From Archaeoglobus sp. JdFR-37 (GTDB taxonomy: Archaea; Halobacteriota; Archaeoglobi; Archaeoglobales; Archaeoglobaceae), in NCBI GenBank assembly GCA_002010215.1, contig MTMY01000003.1, positions 62,001 to 126,000 on the forward strand: a stretch of DNA of 64,000 nucleotides, given 5' to 3'. The position numbers were made by a program, and so were the translations under genes. This document shows, piece after piece, positions 35,352 to 44,038 of the stretch. Positions within the stretch are counted from its first letter, which is position 1, and each line of letters starts with the position of its first letter. The notes beneath the pieces are model-generated. The model was not told the origin of the DNA. It ran no database searches and was given only the letters and a program-made list of their open reading frames with translations.

Positions 35352-36530
35352 CTAAAAGGGGAGAAGCGGGATTAGAGGGAGCATAAACCTAGATAACCTG
35401 AGCTTGAGTGGAATCTGGCTTCTCAAGATCTTCCACATGTCTTTGTTACTGGCCAAACTGAGAACCCTGTTTATCCTTTCATCTCTCTCTCCAATAACGT
35501 CCCATACTCTTTTTATGAAGTAGCTCCGCTCCATGGCCGGAAGCAGTCTTTTTCTCCACTCTTCCTCGAACCTCTCAAGGGGCTTTCCATTCAGGCAGTA
35601 TTGAGATGCGATTTCTCCCGCCACCTTTCCAGCGATCATAGATGTGGGGATGCCAGCACCAACATGGCTTATCACCATGCTTGCCGCATCTCCAACCAGC
35701 ATCACGTTATCGTAAACCGTCTTTTTGAGGGGTAGGTCAACAGGCACAACTGCTCCGATTTTTGAGACAATTTCGGCGTTCTTCAGCATGGGGGAGCTGT
35801 GGGGGTATTCTTTCACGAATTTATCCAGGGCTTTGTGGATGTTATCTCCCAGCCTTGCAAACTCCTTTCTGAAGCCAACACCGACGTTGGCCACTCCATT
35901 GCCTTTGGGTATTATCCATGCATAGCCGCCTGCTGCTATCTCCTTCCCAACGTACATGTAAATCGTATTTTCATCACATTCAACGCCCTCCATGACATAT
36001 TGCTTCGCCGGAACCACATCGTATTTCCATACTCCAAGATCCTTGGCAATTCTGGAGTTAGCCCCATCAGCAGCAATAACAACCCTACTTTTGATTTCTT
36101 CTCCACTATCCAACTTCAGGTTGCCGTTGTTAAGGGAAACAATCCTCCGCTTAAGTATGAGCTTCTTTCCCGATTCCTCAGCAACCGTCTGTATCATCTC
36201 GTCTCTCTTAACAACATGCATCTCGAATTCAACATCGAATGATTTCCCGTTTGGGAGGACAAAGCAGAAGTATTTGGTTCTGTTACTTTCAAAACGCTTT
36301 GGAATGTCAAAAATGGAGTAATCATCCAGCTCATCCACTTCGGGGAGTAAAAGCTTCATCTCGCTCTTTGTCGGGACAATCTCACCGCATTCCACAGGAT
36401 GTCCTGGTTTCTCTCTCTTATCGATTCCAACAACTTCAAGCTCATCGAAAATAGAGGATAGGGCGAAGCTTCCTGCAACTCCAATTCCCGCCACCACTAT
36501 GTCCAGTGTATCCATCGCTTGTATATCCAT
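35352..36530 (-). CDS. Geranylgeranyl reductase family flavoprotein
   Basis: A 392-residue FAD enzyme with N-terminal motif LDIVVAGIGVAGSFALSS, substrate-side KPGHPVECGEIVP, and second FAD motif NVMLVGDAASMVISHVGAGI. The family saturates isoprenoid chains of archaeal ether lipids. This copy has the Cys-containing CGE signature seen in digeranylgeranylglycerophospholipid reductases. ATG 36530 is placed 26 bases after a minus-strand TTTAAAAA box (36553-36560). ATG 36515 is also possible; the two are in nearly repeated DNA (GCGATGGATA twice). The divergent neighbour shares the A/T tract. Confidence 0.82.
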   Translation of the reverse strand: MDIQAMDTLDIVVAGIGVAGSFALSSIFDELEVVGIDKREKPGHPVECGEIVPTKSEMKLLLPEVDELDDYSIFDIPKRFESNRTKYFCFVLPNGKSFDVEFEMHVVKRDEMIQTVAEESGKKLILKRRIVSLNNGNLKLDSGEEIKSRVVIAADGANSRIAKDLGVWKYDVVPAKQYVMEGVECDENTIYMYVGKEIAAGGYAWIIPKGNGVANVGVGFRKEFARLGDNIHKALDKFVKEYPHSSPMLKNAEIVSKIGAVVPVDLPLKKTVYDNVMLVGDAASMVISHVGAGIPTSMIAGKVAGEIASQYCLNGKPLERFEEEWRKRLLPAMERSYFIKRVWDVIGERDERINRVLSLASNKDMWKILRSQIPLKLRLSRFMLPLIPLLPF

Positions 36531-36589
36531 CGCTTCGCCTCTCACCATACATTTTTTAAATTTTTAGCAAAGTAAGGTTGGGGGCCGAA

Positions 36590-36886
36590 ATGCACGAAGC
36601 ATGCAGAAAAATCATAGAGTCCTTTGAGGGCCTTAAGAAAATTCTTGAGGGGAGAGCAGTCTTCAACGACGAAACCATCATTATTCCTGATCCACCCTTT
36701 GAAATAAGGATCTTGAAAAAGGAGGAACTGGTGGAGTTTCTGTGTGATGGTGAAGAAGTTGCCCTACTAACGAAGAAAGGTCTCCAGGTGAAGGATGAAG
36801 CCATCAAAGATGAAGTTGAGATGTGGATAGTTGCTCTGAGCAACCTAAGCTTCAGAAGATATAGATTCACCAAATTGAGGGATTAA
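36590..36886 (+). CDS. 98-residue conserved-looking protein of unknown function
   Basis: A small soluble alpha/beta protein (MHEACRKIIESFEGLKKILE, then AVFNDETIIIPDPPFEIRILKK, ending FRRYRFTKLRD). No known motif. Codon use and promoter position are normal: the ATG is 28 bases after an A/T tract shared with the divergent geranylgeranyl reductase gene. A TTG at 36578 is an alternative start. Function unknown; co-regulation with the divergent gene is possible. Confidence 0.65.
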   Translation: MHEACRKIIESFEGLKKILEGRAVFNDETIIIPDPPFEIRILKKEELVEFLCDGEEVALLTKKGLQVKDEAIKDEVEMWIVALSNLSFRRYRFTKLRD

Positions 36887-37038
36887 ATTTTAAGAATTAA
36901 GATGTTTTGCTTTATCTGGACTCAAATTCTAATTCGGGCAGGATGGGGGGTTTATAAGGCTATTAAACCTGATGTTGAATTCTAATTAACTTTTAGCCCA
37001 CCAGGCCAGTACTTCAAATTAAGATTAAACAATAACAC

Positions 37039-37329
37039 TCAAACAAACCCTATGCCACCAGCAACCGGTGGAAAGACAGCTATGACATCTCCATCCTTTA
37101 TTTCAGTCTCAAAACCCCTGAGATGGTGAACATCTCTGCCGTTCACGAAGACCTTGTAAAAATCTTTGATCCTGTCATCCTCCATGATCCTCTCCCTCAA
37201 AGTCGGATATGCTGAAAAAAGAGCCTCAAATGCATCTTTCAAAGTTGAGCCTTTGAATTCCACATCAACCTCCTTTCCTGCTTCCTGAAGTGTGGCAAAA
37301 AATTTGAATTTAACTTTTTTAACCTTCAT
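37039..37329 (-). CDS. MoaD/ThiS-like ubiquitin-fold protein with extended C-terminus
   Basis: A 96-residue beta-grasp protein: FKFFATLQEAGKEVDVEF, DRIKDFYKVFVNGRDV and the terminal FPPVAGG typical of MoaD sulfur carriers. After the Gly-Gly the protein continues with IGFV, so the usual C-terminal glycine is not free. It lies 10 bases after the tungsten aldehyde oxidoreductase gene on the same strand, fitting a role in pterin cofactor synthesis or delivery for that enzyme. The extension would have to be removed for thiocarboxylate formation. Confidence 0.85.
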   Translation of the reverse strand: MKVKKVKFKFFATLQEAGKEVDVEFKGSTLKDAFEALFSAYPTLRERIMEDDRIKDFYKVFVNGRDVHHLRGFETEIKDGDVIAVFPPVAGGIGFV

Positions 37330-37339
37330 TTAAAAAATA

Positions 37340-39133
37340 TTAGGGAATCTCTAGCTCTTTAAGCTTTTCTTCTGTGGGCCTTCCATTAACCCAACCTCTA
37401 ATCCTGTAGTACTCCTCCAGCATCTGTTTCAGCTCAACTACATGTCCCTTCGCAGCCCCTTCAGGCATGGGCTCCTCCAGCAGCCTCTTTGGCAGTGTAT
37501 CATCCTTTCCGTCAAAGCCCTCTCTGTTTATGTAGAGCCTCTCTAAGTTGTATATTCTCTCTCCGGCCTTCATTATGTCGTCAGCAGTCCAGTCCCAGCC
37601 TGTAATTGGGTTGGTTACACTAACGAACTCTTCTGCTCCAATAGCGAAAGTGGAGAACTTGCACACCACCATGGAGTCCACAACGCAGAACAGGTCCTGG
37701 AAAATCCTCACCCACTCAGCTTTACCTTCAGGCGTAAGTGGATCAAGCTTTTCAGGAATTCCCAGCACCTCAGGAGCAATCATGTAGGCTCTGAGATGGC
37801 ACCCTCCTCTGTTGGAAGTAGCATATCCAAGGCCGTGCCCCTTGTAGGCTCTCGGATCGTAGGCTGGAAGCTCAAGTCCTTTGACATCCATGCTGAGCTC
37901 GGGCATGCCGTATTTTGCCGCAAGCCTCTTTGCACCCATGGCAATCTCATCCCCGAACCCATCTCTGTATGCAGTCCTCCAGGCCAGCTCCACCACAGTC
38001 TGTGGGTTGCCCCACTCAAGGGTCATTCCGCCAAGCTTCTCCTCAGGAATCTTTCCTTTCTCGTACAGCTCCATAGCGCACGCAACGGTGGAGCCGAAGC
38101 TTATCGGATCCATGCCCAGATCATCACAGATGTTATGGGCCTTTACAACGGCATTGAGGTCGTTGATGCCGCACATGGCTCCAAGACTCCAGGCAGTCTC
38201 GTATTCTGGTCCCTCCCCGTCCACCTGATATGGAGGTGTCTTTACCCTGCTGACCCTTCCGCATGCAACGATACATCCCCAGCATGCCTTCTTTTTAACC
38301 AGGACAGTCTCTGCAATCCTCTCACCGCTTATGTCTGCGGCCTTCTCAAACACCCCTGTCTTGAAGTTTCTAGTTGGAAAGCCGCCGGTCTCGTTTATTA
38401 TGTTTACAAGCACCGCTGTTCCATATTTTGGCAGCGACTCACCAGTAACTGGATTCTCTCTAACAATTTTCCTGATGTTTTCAACGGCCTCCTTCAGCTT
38501 GGCTTCATCCTGAATCTCCGGCTTTCTATTACCCTTAACTGCTATAGCCTTCAGGTTCTTAGAACCCATAACTGCTCCAACACCCGTTCTTCCAGCTGCC
38601 CTGTGCTTGTCGTTTATTATAGCAGCCTGCATAACCCTGTTCTCTCCGGCCGGCCCGATACTGGCGATGTTGACATCTTTACCAACTTCTTCCCTTATCA
38701 TGTCCTCCGTCGTCCATGTTCCCTTACCCCACATCCTGCTTGCATCCTTCAGCTCAGCATGTCCGTCTTCGATGTAAAGATAGACGGGCTCATCTGCTCT
38801 TCCCTGGAAAATTATTCCTTCATAACCGGCAAACCTCAGCTTGGGCCCGAACTGGCCGCCGCAGTTGCTGTCTCCAATTCCGCCGGTCAGCGGAGACTTG
38901 GTAATCACGTGAAATCGTCCGCTAAGGGGTACTGGTGTACCGGTTGCATAACCTGTCATGAAGATAAGCCGGTTCTCTGGATCGAAGGCATCGATTCCGG
39001 CCTTTGTTTCGTCATACAGAATTTTTACTCCAAGCCCTCTCCCGCCGAGAAACTTCTGGATTGTTTTCTCACCAATTTTCTCTTCAGTGATTTTGTCTTT
39101 ACCCAAATCCACTCTCAAAACAGTGTACTCCAT
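37340..39133 (-). CDS. aor: Tungsten-dependent aldehyde:ferredoxin oxidoreductase
   Basis: A 597-residue AOR-family enzyme that oxidises aldehydes to acids with ferredoxin. It has the N-terminal pterin-binding pattern (KFLGGRGLGVKILYDE, GRFHVITKSPLTGGIGDSNCGG) and the 4Fe-4S ligands CWGCIVAC plus a distal Cys in DSMVVCKF. Length fits the family (~600). A TTTTAAAT box about 26 bases before the ATG suggests a leaderless transcript. It is followed by a MoaD-like gene and faces the W-cofactor radical-SAM maturase gene. Confidence 0.95.
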   Translation of the reverse strand: MEYTVLRVDLGKDKITEEKIGEKTIQKFLGGRGLGVKILYDETKAGIDAFDPENRLIFMTGYATGTPVPLSGRFHVITKSPLTGGIGDSNCGGQFGPKLRFAGYEGIIFQGRADEPVYLYIEDGHAELKDASRMWGKGTWTTEDMIREEVGKDVNIASIGPAGENRVMQAAIINDKHRAAGRTGVGAVMGSKNLKAIAVKGNRKPEIQDEAKLKEAVENIRKIVRENPVTGESLPKYGTAVLVNIINETGGFPTRNFKTGVFEKAADISGERIAETVLVKKKACWGCIVACGRVSRVKTPPYQVDGEGPEYETAWSLGAMCGINDLNAVVKAHNICDDLGMDPISFGSTVACAMELYEKGKIPEEKLGGMTLEWGNPQTVVELAWRTAYRDGFGDEIAMGAKRLAAKYGMPELSMDVKGLELPAYDPRAYKGHGLGYATSNRGGCHLRAYMIAPEVLGIPEKLDPLTPEGKAEWVRIFQDLFCVVDSMVVCKFSTFAIGAEEFVSVTNPITGWDWTADDIMKAGERIYNLERLYINREGFDGKDDTLPKRLLEEPMPEGAAKGHVVELKQMLEEYYRIRGWVNGRPTEEKLKELEIP

Positions 39134-39261
39134 ATTTAAAAATTAATTCAGGATATTTAAAACATTCGTTATGAATAATCATGCATAATGGGCTAAACTG
39201 TTAGGGGAAATACTAATGTTACCCTTGGTATATTTACATAAATAAGTTAGGATGGATAAAA

Positions 39262-40374
39262 ATGATAGATAAGATGAGCAGGATGGATGTTACCAGAGAG
39301 TACCTGGCGACAAGAATAAACGGAGGGTATGTGCTCCTGGAGAAGAAATTGGATCTTAGGAGACTTTATGTGGAGATTACAAATCGTTGTAACCTATCAT
39401 GCAGAATGTGTTTCAGGAGCAGCTGGGAGGAAAAAGATGGAGACATGAGCCTTGAGCTATTTAGAGAACTGATGAGTCAGGCTGGGAAATTCCCCATGAT
39501 GGAGGAAGTGTTTTTTGGAGGGATTGGGGAGCCCACGATTCATCCAGAATTTATTGACCTGGTGGAGGAGGCGTCGAAGAGATACAGAGTGTCCTTTTCA
39601 ACCAACGGAATCCTCATGGATAAAATTGCTGAGGAAATTGTAAGGCTTGGGGTTGACAGGGTTTACTTCTCTCTGGACTGCATGCCCCCAGCCTTCAGCG
39701 AAATTGGGCATGCTGATTCACAGCAAATAATTGACGCCATAACTCTGCTGGATGGAGTTAAGGAAGAAATGAAATCCAAAAAGCCCACAATAGGTGTGGA
39801 GTTTGTGGTTACAAGGGAGAACGTCTCACACCTCCCACATCTGCCTGAACTCAGGAAGATAGGGGTGGCAGAAGTGATAATCTCTAACATCATACCAACA
39901 TCTAAAGAAACTGATAATACAGCCATATATGGAGAGGGTGAAAACGGTTACGTGGATGAATTCATAAGAAAGTGTTTTAAAGGCCCAAAATACGTCCTCC
40001 CTGAATTCAGAATTAGAACTGAAAGGAGATGCGAGTTTGTAAAGAGGAGGAGTGCTGTTGTCAGATGGGATGGGAGCGTTGCCCCCTGTTACAGGCTGCT
40101 TCACTCCTACAAAGAATACATCCTGGGAAGAGAAGTGAAGGTTGAATCTCACTCATTTGGTAACATAGAGGAGGAAAATCTTGAGAAAATCTGGCTTAAA
40201 GATGAATACGTGCTTTTTAGATATGTTGTAGAAAACTCCCTGTATGCATCCTGTATTGACTGTAAGCTTGCAGATGGATGTTACTTTTCCGCTACAACCC
40301 ACTCTGACTGCTTCGGAAATTCGCCCAGTTGTGGTGATTGTTTGTGGTCCAGGAAAATTGCCATATGTCCCTGA
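39262..40374 (+). CDS. Radical SAM/SPASM maturase for tungsten-cofactor oxidoreductase
   Basis: A 370-residue radical-SAM enzyme. The cluster motif is CNLSCRMC (about residue 46), followed by FFGGIGEPTIHPEF (SAM-binding GGE-like) and a C-terminal SPASM-type cysteine set (VAPCYRLL, ASCIDCKLADGCYF, SPSCGDCLWS). I recognise this as the maturase family that accompanies AOR-type tungsten enzymes, and it is divergent from aor here. Its exact reaction is not established; it probably modifies the enzyme or its pterin cofactor. Start ATG is about 30 bases after GTATATTTAC; two in-frame ATGs follow closely. Confidence 0.88.
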   Translation: MIDKMSRMDVTREYLATRINGGYVLLEKKLDLRRLYVEITNRCNLSCRMCFRSSWEEKDGDMSLELFRELMSQAGKFPMMEEVFFGGIGEPTIHPEFIDLVEEASKRYRVSFSTNGILMDKIAEEIVRLGVDRVYFSLDCMPPAFSEIGHADSQQIIDAITLLDGVKEEMKSKKPTIGVEFVVTRENVSHLPHLPELRKIGVAEVIISNIIPTSKETDNTAIYGEGENGYVDEFIRKCFKGPKYVLPEFRIRTERRCEFVKRRSAVVRWDGSVAPCYRLLHSYKEYILGREVKVESHSFGNIEEENLEKIWLKDEYVLFRYVVENSLYASCIDCKLADGCYFSATTHSDCFGNSPSCGDCLWSRKIAICP

Positions 40375-40449
40375 ATTGCCGGTGACAGAGATTAATTTTT
40401 ACCCGACTTCCCCAATGAATTTAAATACTCAATAGAAGGTTGGCAGTTC

Positions 40450-41223
40450 ATGGAATTGGTCATACTGGCTGTCCCCTTCATGCTTCTTTTTACCTTCACA
40501 GGGTTCAGATTGTTATCACTTATAGGGTGGTTGATTTTTGGAATTTCTTGGCTTCTCAAGCTTCCTTACTACTTATCCATATCCGATTACTTCAATTCAT
40601 TACTGATGGTGGCAGCATTTGCTCTGTTCACTGCAATTTCAATCGCCTCATACAGGGATGTGGAAAACATACAGACATACAGAGAGGTCACCGCATTCTC
40701 CTCTCTAGCGTCCCTTTTTTATTTCCCCTTTGCATTAAACAGATCTCTTGGGATGTCCCTCATTGAAACGGTTACCCTGCAAACCGCCATCCTAGCAAAT
40801 TTTCTTGGGATTCCAATCCAAGTCTATGACTGGAATATTCTGACTCTCGGAGGACGGTTTGTGGAAATAATCCTAGCATGTACAGGTATAGAGAGCATGT
40901 CCCTGTTTGCCGGAGCAATACTGGGTGTGAAAGCTGATGCTCGAAGGAAGGTGAAGGCCTTGTTAGTTTCAGTTCCAGTCATCTATGTGCTAAATCTTTT
41001 CAGGAATACGTTCATTATCGCAATCTATGGATACTCTATTTTTGGAGACCCTGACACGAGCTTTTTCATCGCCCACAATATAGTAAGCAAGTTTGGTGCC
41101 ACCCTTGCACTGATAGCGATATCTTTGGCTGTATTCAGAATACTACCGGAACTTGCAGATCTGATATTCAGACTTTATGATGCCCTGAAGTCCTTCTGGG
41201 GGGTCAGAATTGCTTCTGCGTGA
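40450..41223 (+). CDS. artA: Archaeosortase A-like transpeptidase
   Basis: A 257-residue protein with about eight membrane spans and the exosortase/archaeosortase catalytic trio: C144 in ACTGIES, R185 in NLFRNTF and H209 in IAHNIVSKFG. These enzymes cut a C-terminal tripartite signal of surface proteins and attach the protein to a lipid. The downstream gene overlaps by 14 bases and encodes a phosphatidylserine decarboxylase homologue, matching the known ArtA/PssA/PssD link in haloarchaea. The target signal type (PGF-CTERM or other) is not shown by the sequence. Confidence 0.9.
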   Translation: MELVILAVPFMLLFTFTGFRLLSLIGWLIFGISWLLKLPYYLSISDYFNSLLMVAAFALFTAISIASYRDVENIQTYREVTAFSSLASLFYFPFALNRSLGMSLIETVTLQTAILANFLGIPIQVYDWNILTLGGRFVEIILACTGIESMSLFAGAILGVKADARRKVKALLVSVPVIYVLNLFRNTFIIAIYGYSIFGDPDTSFFIAHNIVSKFGATLALIAISLAVFRILPELADLIFRLYDALKSFWGVRIASA

Positions 41224-41794
41224 AGGATTTATTCCAATTATGGTGACACTGCTGCTCATAATGCTCTTTGTAAGTTATGGCAGCTGGAATCTCGTAGCAG
41301 CATCATTGGCCCTTTTTGCATTTTTCGCCTTCTTTTTCCGAGATCCTGATCGGGAAATTGGTGAAGGAATTGTGTCCCCATCAGATGGCAGGATAGATTA
41401 TATGGAGAGTAACCGGATGGAGATCTTTCTCGGCCCGTTAGACTGCCATGTGATTCGCTCACCCATTGAAGGCGTTGTGGAGAGAGTTGTTTATAAGAAA
41501 GGAAAATTCAGGCCAGCTTTCTGGAGAGCCGAAGGAAATGGGGAAAATGAAAGGAATGAGATATATATCAGGAATGAGAAAGGACTTTTCAAGGTGGTCC
41601 AGATTGCTGGCATATTTGCCAGAAGGATAATCTGCAGGGTTAAAGAGGGTGATAGAGTCGAGAAAGGGGAAAGAATTGGGGCCATAATTTTCGGCTCAAG
41701 GGTCGTCCTTGAGGTGCCGGAAGGTGTGGTGTTCGTGAAAAAAACCGGAGACAAAATTAAGGCTGGAGAGACTGTTGCGTATGAGGTTGGCTGA
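41210..41794 (+). CDS. pssD: Archaeal phosphatidylserine (archaetidylserine) decarboxylase
   Basis: A 194-residue PSD-type enzyme: an N-terminal hydrophobic region (about 8-45), then RDPDREIGEGIVSPSDGRI, DCHVIRSPIEGVV, and the self-cleavage site near FGSRVVLEVP, where the Ser after Gly becomes the pyruvoyl cofactor. It would convert archaetidylserine to archaetidylethanolamine. TTG 41210 is chosen because GGGGGG lies 5-7 bases upstream; this gives a 14-base overlap with artA. The gene is followed by the synthase gene, so the pathway step order is reversed on the DNA. Confidence 0.88.
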   Translation: MLLREGFIPIMVTLLLIMLFVSYGSWNLVAASLALFAFFAFFFRDPDREIGEGIVSPSDGRIDYMESNRMEIFLGPLDCHVIRSPIEGVVERVVYKKGKFRPAFWRAEGNGENERNEIYIRNEKGLFKVVQIAGIFARRIICRVKEGDRVEKGERIGAIIFGSRVVLEVPEGVVFVKKTGDKIKAGETVAYEVG

Positions 41795-42389
41795 TGTTTT
41801 CTCATTCCTCAACCTCTCTTTCGGACTTGCTGGCCTGAGTTACGTGTTTAGCGATGTTGGAAAGGCTGCCCTTTTCGTTTATCTAGCAGCTTTAATGGAT
41901 GGAGCTGATGGCTACATAGCCACTAGAAAGGGGAATTCGGACTTTGGAAGAGAACTAGATTCTTTGGCTGATCTGGTAAGCTTTGGGGTACTTCCAGCCA
42001 TGATGCTGTGGAGCATGTCAGAAACTCTTTTCCCCATTGCCCTAGCATATCTAATTGCAGGTGCTTTCAGGCTTGCCAGGTTCAACGTTACAGGCAGCAA
42101 CGATTTCGTCGGAATGCCCATAACAGCGTCAGCCCTCCTTCTGTCTTCAGTCATCCATCTCTCCTACTTCCAATTCGCTCCTTTCTTGGCCATTCTGCTC
42201 TCACTTCTTATGGTCAGCAGGTGGAGGTACGTAAAAATAAAGGATATGTCTCTCCTCTCCCTTTTTGCGGCAGTCTTGATAGTTTCAATCTTCGTTAGGG
42301 ATGCCTCATACGCCCTCATATTCTTCACAGCTGCATACGCAGCCTATCCGCTAGTTGAGGTGGTAAGAAATGTCAAGAAAAGCCTCTGA
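41781..42389 (+). CDS. pssA: CDP-alcohol phosphatidyltransferase (archaetidylserine synthase)
   Basis: A 202-residue membrane enzyme with about six spans and the CDP-alcohol phosphotransferase motif DGADGYIATRKGNSDFGREL, ending in DSLAD, close to the archaeal PssA pattern. The spacing after DG is one residue shorter than the Methanocaldococcus form I recall. It should join serine to CDP-archaeol. ATG 41781 overlaps the decarboxylase gene by 14 bases; a TTG two codons earlier is possible. It works with the upstream decarboxylase and probably supplies lipid for archaeosortase anchoring. Confidence 0.87.
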   Translation: MRLADVFSFLNLSFGLAGLSYVFSDVGKAALFVYLAALMDGADGYIATRKGNSDFGRELDSLADLVSFGVLPAMMLWSMSETLFPIALAYLIAGAFRLARFNVTGSNDFVGMPITASALLLSSVIHLSYFQFAPFLAILLSLLMVSRWRYVKIKDMSLLSLFAAVLIVSIFVRDASYALIFFTAAYAAYPLVEVVRNVKKSL

Positions 42390-42708
42390 AAAGGCGACCT
42401 TTGAAGCCGGAATAAAGCTTGGTGCTCTTTTTCACCAATTTATTGGAGCTCCTGTGAGCTTAGAGAATGCTGAAGTTCTTGAAAAAGCCATTGAAAGCTG
42501 CGTTAAACTTCAGCCCTATGTTGTGGAGGCCCAAGTGAGAATTAGGAGGAATGCGCTTAGGGAGAAGTTGTCAGCTTTCAGCTACACCTCCTTGGACGGT
42601 TCAATGATAGAGGCACGTGTTGTGGTTGAAGTGGAGGGTGAAAGAGCTGAAGCAGTGCTGGAATGGAACGAAGAGTTGAAATATCCGCTGATGAGGCTGG
42701 TGGACTAG
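42370..42708 (+). CDS. mptD: Archaeal dihydroneopterin aldolase (MptD type)
   Basis: A 112-residue protein with the archaeal DHNA pattern FEAGIKLGALFHQFIGAPVS and SYTSLDGSMIEARVVVEVEGERAEAVLEW. MptD cleaves 7,8-dihydroneopterin to the 6-hydroxymethyl pterin during tetrahydromethanopterin synthesis, a C1 carrier of methanogens and Archaeoglobales. A strong GAGGTGG site precedes the ATG, which overlaps pssA by 20 bases. Its operon with lipid head-group genes may be only positional. Confidence 0.85.
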   Translation: MSRKASEKATFEAGIKLGALFHQFIGAPVSLENAEVLEKAIESCVKLQPYVVEAQVRIRRNALREKLSAFSYTSLDGSMIEARVVVEVEGERAEAVLEWNEELKYPLMRLVD

Positions 42709-42764
42709 AGTGAATTAGCCGTTATCCAGATTTTTATGCAGGGATGACTAAATAATTAAATAAT

Positions 42765-43667
42765 TTAAATAACTCCTTCAATTTCATCCTTTGACGGAAA
42801 GTTTCGCGCTCCAACCCTCTGAATGCAGTAAGCAGCGGCAAAATTTCCCATTTTAAGGCATCTCTCAATTTCATACCCGTTTATGTAGCCATAGAGGAAG
42901 CCTGCCGCAAAAGCATCACCAGCTCCGGTGGTGTCAACTGCCTTAACCTCATAAGCTGGCCTGAAGTGTCTGCCTTCTCTGGTTACTGCAACGCTCCCAC
43001 TTCTTCCCAAAGTGATTATCAGTATATTCACGTACCTGAGCATTTCAGCCTCACTCACACTAAGCATGGAGAATTCCGGCTGGGAGAGGATGAGTATGTC
43101 AACATGCTGCAATAATTCCTTCAACACTCCAAAACCCAGAGAAGTGTAAGGATAGCCAGGATTGAGTATGACCGTGCAATCATACTCCTTCGCCCTCTCT
43201 GCTACTTCCAGATGGACGTCGAAGCTCAGATGGGATGGAAATGGGTCGAGGTAGAAGAAGCTGTTAACCTGAAAATCCTCACTTCTCATCCGTAATTCAG
43301 GCTTACCCGCAGCATTTGGATGAACGAAGAACGTTCTTTCTCCTCCTGAATCCACATACACATCCACTCTTCCGGTTCTGGCATCTGTAATGTTGAGCAC
43401 CAGCTTTACTCCAACTTCTTCCATGCTCTTCCGGAAAAGCTCGGCATCTTCATCCTTCCCGATGGTGGAATAAAAATAGCATGTAATGCCCAGCTTTGAT
43501 AGTCCATATATCACGTTTGCTGCTGCGCCTCCAGCAATTCTATGGGTTTCTTTCACAACAGCATGACCTCCAGGCTGGGGGAAGGAGTCGATGAGATGTA
43601 TGTAATCTATCAGCGCAGGTCCAATTCCCGCTACTCCCGGAGCAGCTCCAGTAATCCCATCAACCAT
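42765..43667 (-). CDS. PfkB-family carbohydrate/nucleoside kinase
   Basis: A 300-residue kinase with PfkB marks: GGAAANVIYGLSKLG near the N-terminus and DTTGAGDAFAAGFLYG with the catalytic Asp near the C-terminus. It phosphorylates a sugar, nucleoside or related molecule. ATG 43667 is chosen because a minus-strand TTTTAATA box is centred about 27 bases upstream; the longer frame (to 43766) runs into the divergent gene. With form III RuBisCO elsewhere in the window, ribose-1-phosphate or nucleoside kinase activity is an attractive but untested idea. Confidence 0.85.
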   Translation of the reverse strand: MVDGITGAAPGVAGIGPALIDYIHLIDSFPQPGGHAVVKETHRIAGGAAANVIYGLSKLGITCYFYSTIGKDEDAELFRKSMEEVGVKLVLNITDARTGRVDVYVDSGGERTFFVHPNAAGKPELRMRSEDFQVNSFFYLDPFPSHLSFDVHLEVAERAKEYDCTVILNPGYPYTSLGFGVLKELLQHVDILILSQPEFSMLSVSEAEMLRYVNILIITLGRSGSVAVTREGRHFRPAYEVKAVDTTGAGDAFAAGFLYGYINGYEIERCLKMGNFAAAYCIQRVGARNFPSKDEIEGVI

Positions 43668-43711
43668 CGAAAAAAGTAAAGCTTTTAGAGTATTAAAACG
43701 CATCCCCTCTG

Positions 43712-43993
43712 ATGATCCTTGAAGATGAGAGAATAGACCTAGACCTATATCTTGCAGAGGTGCCAAGGAGGCTGGATGTGCTCAGGGTTCTGAGCTATGA
43801 AGAGAGGATAAGCGTTGAAGACCTTGCCAGAAAGCTCAATCTCGACGTGGAGACCACGAAAAACCTGTTGAGGGACGTTGAGGCCATGGGTCTGGTAGAT
43901 ACAAGAGAGGAGCTTGATAGGGGGAGAATAACACTGAAAACCCGGTTGAGTTACCGGGGAGTCAGGTACCTCCGCACCAAGGGACTGCTCTGA
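43712..43993 (+). CDS. Small winged-helix transcriptional regulator
   Basis: A 93-residue protein with an internal winged helix (RLDVLRVLSYEERISVEDLA, RKLNLDVETTKNLLRDVEAM, GLVDTREELDRGRITLKTRL) and no extra domain. It is divergent from the PfkB kinase gene by 44 bases with crossing TATA-like boxes, so it may regulate that kinase or itself. The flavoprotein gene follows by 45 bases on the same strand. Confidence 0.75.
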   Translation: MILEDERIDLDLYLAEVPRRLDVLRVLSYEERISVEDLARKLNLDVETTKNLLRDVEAMGLVDTREELDRGRITLKTRLSYRGVRYLRTKGLL

Positions 43994-44038
43994 AATCTTT
44001 TTATACACAATCTGTCATTATTTTTACAGGGTGATGGA

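Noticed and set aside
37796..39139. 447-codon open frame on the plus strand
   Set aside because: Antisense shadow of the tungsten oxidoreductase gene, cysteine- and serine-rich without any motif.
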